Notes under the pieces: generated by a model | What the model saw: the letters and a program-made list of their open reading frames with translations, nothing else | Told to the model about the DNA's origin: nothing | The model's database searches: none | Shown: positions 13,262 through 14,749 of the stretch, piece by piece | How positions within the stretch are numbered: position 1 is the stretch's first letter | How the letters are laid out: every line of letters starts with the position of its first letter | From: Candidatus Woesearchaeota archaeon | GTDB lineage: Archaea > Nanobdellota > Nanobdellia > Woesearchaeales > UBA525 | DNA: 14,749 nt | Direction: 5' to 3' | NCBI GenBank assembly: GCA_023252315.1 | Contig: JAJPEB010000017.1 | Coordinates: 1 to 14,749 of the forward strand | Made by a program: the position numbers and the translations under genes

Positions 13262-14552
13262 GCGGGCCGCGGGCGGCGCCGCATCGGGAGCGTCGCTCGC
13301 GATCATCGGCGCGCAATGGGGCGACGAGGGCAAGGGGAAGATCGTCGACCTCGTCTGCGACGGCTACGACCTCGTCGTGCGCTACCAGGGCGGCAACAAC
13401 GCGGGCCACACGGTGCGCGTGGGCGACGCGACGTACAAGCTCCAGCTCATCCCGTCGGGGATCCTCAAGGGGAAGCGCTGCGTGCTCGGCAACGGGACCG
13501 TGATCGACCCCGAGGGCCTGCTCGCGGAGATGGACGCGCTCCCAGCCTCGTGCAGCAGGAAGGACATCCTCATCAGCGATCGCGCGCACGTCGTGCTCGC
13601 CTCCCACAAGCTGCTCGACTGGGCGCACGAGGCGCACGGCGGCGCAGGCGCGATCGGCACGACGCTGCGCGGCATCGGGCCCGCGTACGCGAGCAAGGTG
13701 CGCCGCGCGGGGGCGGTGCGCATCTGCGACCTGCTCGATGCGCGCAGGCTCGAGGCGCTGCTCGCTCAGCAGGACGAGGCCGCGCTGCGCGAGCTCTCGG
13801 GCCTCGTCGGCGAGGAGACAGCGCGCGCGAAGGCGCGCACGCTCTTCCCGCACCTGTGCGGCGAGGGCGATGACGGCGCTGGCGCTCGCGGGCTCTTCGA
13901 CGCGCGCAAGACGCTCGCGCACTACCTCGCGCTCGCGCGCAGGCTCGCGCCGCACGTGCGCGACACGGGGCTGCTCGTGAACGAGGCCGCGCTCGCGGGC
14001 AGGCGCATCCTCTTCGAGGGCGCGCAGGGCGCGCTGCTCGACGTGGACCACGGCACGTACCCCTACGTCACGAGCTCGAACACCACGCGCGTGGGCGCGG
14101 GTCCTTTCCCGACGGAGCTCTCCGATGCCGTCGGCGAGGCGCTCGCCTCGCGCGGGCGCGAGATCGGCACGGTCACCGGGCGCAAGCGCAGGTGCGGCTG
14201 GCTCGACGCGGTCGCTCTGCGCTACGTGCGGCTGCTCTGCGGCTTCTCGTCGCTCGCGATCACGAAGCTCGACGTGCTCTCCGGGGTCGGGACGCTCAGG
14301 ATCTGCGTCGGCTACACGCTCGACGGGAAGCCTGTCGCAGGATTCCCTGCGGACCCCGACGTGCTCGCGCGCTGCGTGCCTGCCTACGAGCAGCTCGAGG
14401 GCTGGGACGAGGACCTCTCCGCGGTGCGCGACTACGACGCGCTCCCTCGCGCATGCAAGGCGTACCTCGCGCGCATCGAGGGGCTTGTCGGCGTGCCGGT
14501 CTCGCTCGTTTCCGTGGGGCCTGAGCGAACGCAGACGATCTCGAGAGAGTAG
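13254..14552 (+). CDS. purA: Adenylosuccinate synthetase with a 27-residue internal gap
   Basis: A 432-residue GTP-dependent enzyme joining aspartate to IMP, first step to AMP. Marks: IIGAQWGDEGKGKIVDL (17-33) with catalytic Asp24; YQGGNNAGHT (44-53) with His52; LIPSGIL; GTTLRGIGPAYASK; FEGAQGALLDVDHGTYPYVT; TGRKRRCGWLDAVALR; ITKLDVL; and a normal C-terminal end. The first 11 residues exceed the usual start. Between T278 and R279 about 27 residues are absent: other PurA proteins read SSNTTAGG...AYTTRVG, whereas here SSNTT joins directly to RVGAGPFPTEL. That stretch helps build the IMP site and is kept even in short archaeal PurA. The frame is intact on both sides. It overlaps purB by 8 nt, with GGAGG at 13241-13245. 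Confidence 0.93.
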   Translation: MRERAAGGAASGASLAIIGAQWGDEGKGKIVDLVCDGYDLVVRYQGGNNAGHTVRVGDATYKLQLIPSGILKGKRCVLGNGTVIDPEGLLAEMDALPASCSRKDILISDRAHVVLASHKLLDWAHEAHGGAGAIGTTLRGIGPAYASKVRRAGAVRICDLLDARRLEALLAQQDEAALRELSGLVGEETARAKARTLFPHLCGEGDDGAGARGLFDARKTLAHYLALARRLAPHVRDTGLLVNEAALAGRRILFEGAQGALLDVDHGTYPYVTSSNTTRVGAGPFPTELSDAVGEALASRGREIGTVTGRKRRCGWLDAVALRYVRLLCGFSSLAITKLDVLSGVGTLRICVGYTLDGKPVAGFPADPDVLARCVPAYEQLEGWDEDLSAVRDYDALPRACKAYLARIEGLVGVPVSLVSVGPERTQTISRE

Positions 14553-14559
14553 ATCACAG

Positions 14560-14614
14560 GTGGCGAGGGAACGGCCGTCGTGCGACTGCAGGCACAGAGA
14601 GTTCGTTCCGCCAC
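14560..14614 (+). other. Bulged inverted repeat after purA
   Basis: GTGGCG (14560-14565) pairs with CGCCAC (14609-14614), and after a 3-nt bulge (AGG) GAACG (14569-14573) pairs with CGTTC (14604-14608), giving 11 base pairs around a 30-nt loop. It lies 7 nt past the purA stop and 75 nt before the next TATA box. It may protect the 3' end of the operon mRNA or assist termination. No T-run follows, so it is not an ordinary archaeal or bacterial terminator. The rest of the gap 14553-14689 shows no gene I can support. Confidence 0.45.
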
Positions 14615-14689
14615 TGCGACGCGCCCGAAGCTCCTATCCACGAGGACGCGCTGAACGGGAAAGGGCATCTTCACGCGCATGAGGAAACC

Positions 14690-14697
14690 ATTTTAAA
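14690..14697 (+). promoter_or_regulatory. Archaeal TATA box for a leaderless downstream gene
   Basis: ATTTTAAA, preceded by purine-rich GAGGAAACC that may serve as BRE, is the third AT-rich island in the window. Its centre near 14694 predicts transcription start at about 14720, exactly where a GTG codon opens a reading frame to the window end. This also shows that the purine operon ends after purA. Confidence 0.7.
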
Positions 14698-14719
14698 CCG
14701 CTCTCTCCCGTACCGCACC

Positions 14720-14749
14720 GTGAACAACAAGGTCCAGCTGCTCTCGGGG
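14720..14749 (+). CDS. Start of an unknown gene, GTG start, possible PP-loop ATPase (partial)
   Basis: Only ten codons are visible, reading (M)NNKVQLLSG to the window edge. The GTG falls at the transcription start predicted from the TATA box at 14690, so it would be a leaderless message. A short N-terminus ending in VxLLSG is how PP-loop ATPases such as ThiI- or QueC-type tRNA-modification enzymes begin before their SGG-x-D-S loop, but ten residues cannot prove this. Confidence 0.4.
   Translation, partial: MNNKVQLLSG

Noticed and set aside
13254..14552. purA as a pseudogene
   Set aside because: Despite the missing segment the frame is intact from start to stop, with catalytic Asp24 and His52 and a normal C-terminus, so I call it a gene and report the gap separately.
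14560..14614. Inverted repeat considered as an intrinsic terminator or tRNA
   Set aside because: No T-run follows, and there is no D-, anticodon- or T-arm arrangement of the right spacing for a tRNA. Kept only as an unexplained hairpin.
1..14749. CRISPR arrays, insertion sequences, integrase genes, attachment sites
   Set aside because: None seen. No spaced repeats, transposase-like proteins or terminal inverted repeats were found, and base composition is uniform apart from the promoters.

Overview
The window looks like a chromosomal segment from a high-GC archaeon. Three short AT-rich elements (TTAAATAT at 744-751, TATTTAA at 1954-1960, ATTTTAAA at 14690-14697) each sit where an archaeal TATA box would, about 25-40 nt before a start codon. 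Two of them imply leaderless or nearly leaderless transcripts, while internal cistrons carry GGAGG-type ribosome sites inside the preceding gene. Everything readable is on the + strand and gene spacing is very tight. The lineage cannot be fixed from this window; a DPANN-like or other folate-using archaeon is my guess.

Layout. Positions 1-146 are the tail of a YjbQ/UPF0047 family gene, overlapping by ATGA an alkyladenine (3-methyladenine) DNA glycosylase gene (143-706). A separate promoter then drives a CADD-like haem-oxygenase-fold protein, a probable self-sacrificing p-aminobenzoate synthase (786-1454), and a conserved cysteine-containing protein of unknown function (1471-1878). From a TATA box at 1954 runs an 11-gene chain to 14552: purD, 5-formyl-THF cyclo-ligase, folD, purN, purL, purQ, a purS-like gene, a purE-purM fusion, purC, purB, purA. 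Eight of its ten junctions are 4-nt ATGA overlaps. After a 167-nt gap with a bulged hairpin, a new leaderless gene begins at 14720 (10 codons visible).

How they work together. The chain encodes nearly the whole route from phosphoribosylamine to SAICAR, AICAR and adenylosuccinate. FolD and the cyclo-ligase supply and recycle the formyl-folate that PurN consumes. The CADD-like protein just upstream would provide the pABA part of folate. purF, purK and the last two IMP steps (purH or purP/purO) are not in the window.

Most notable: (1) a three-part PurE - degenerate PurE - PurM fusion; (2) a PurS-like protein that is an internal tandem duplication; (3) PurA lacking about 27 residues of a normally invariant IMP-site segment; (4) a CADD-type pABA synthase with all expected ligands next to a folate-dependent purine operon in an apparent archaeon.
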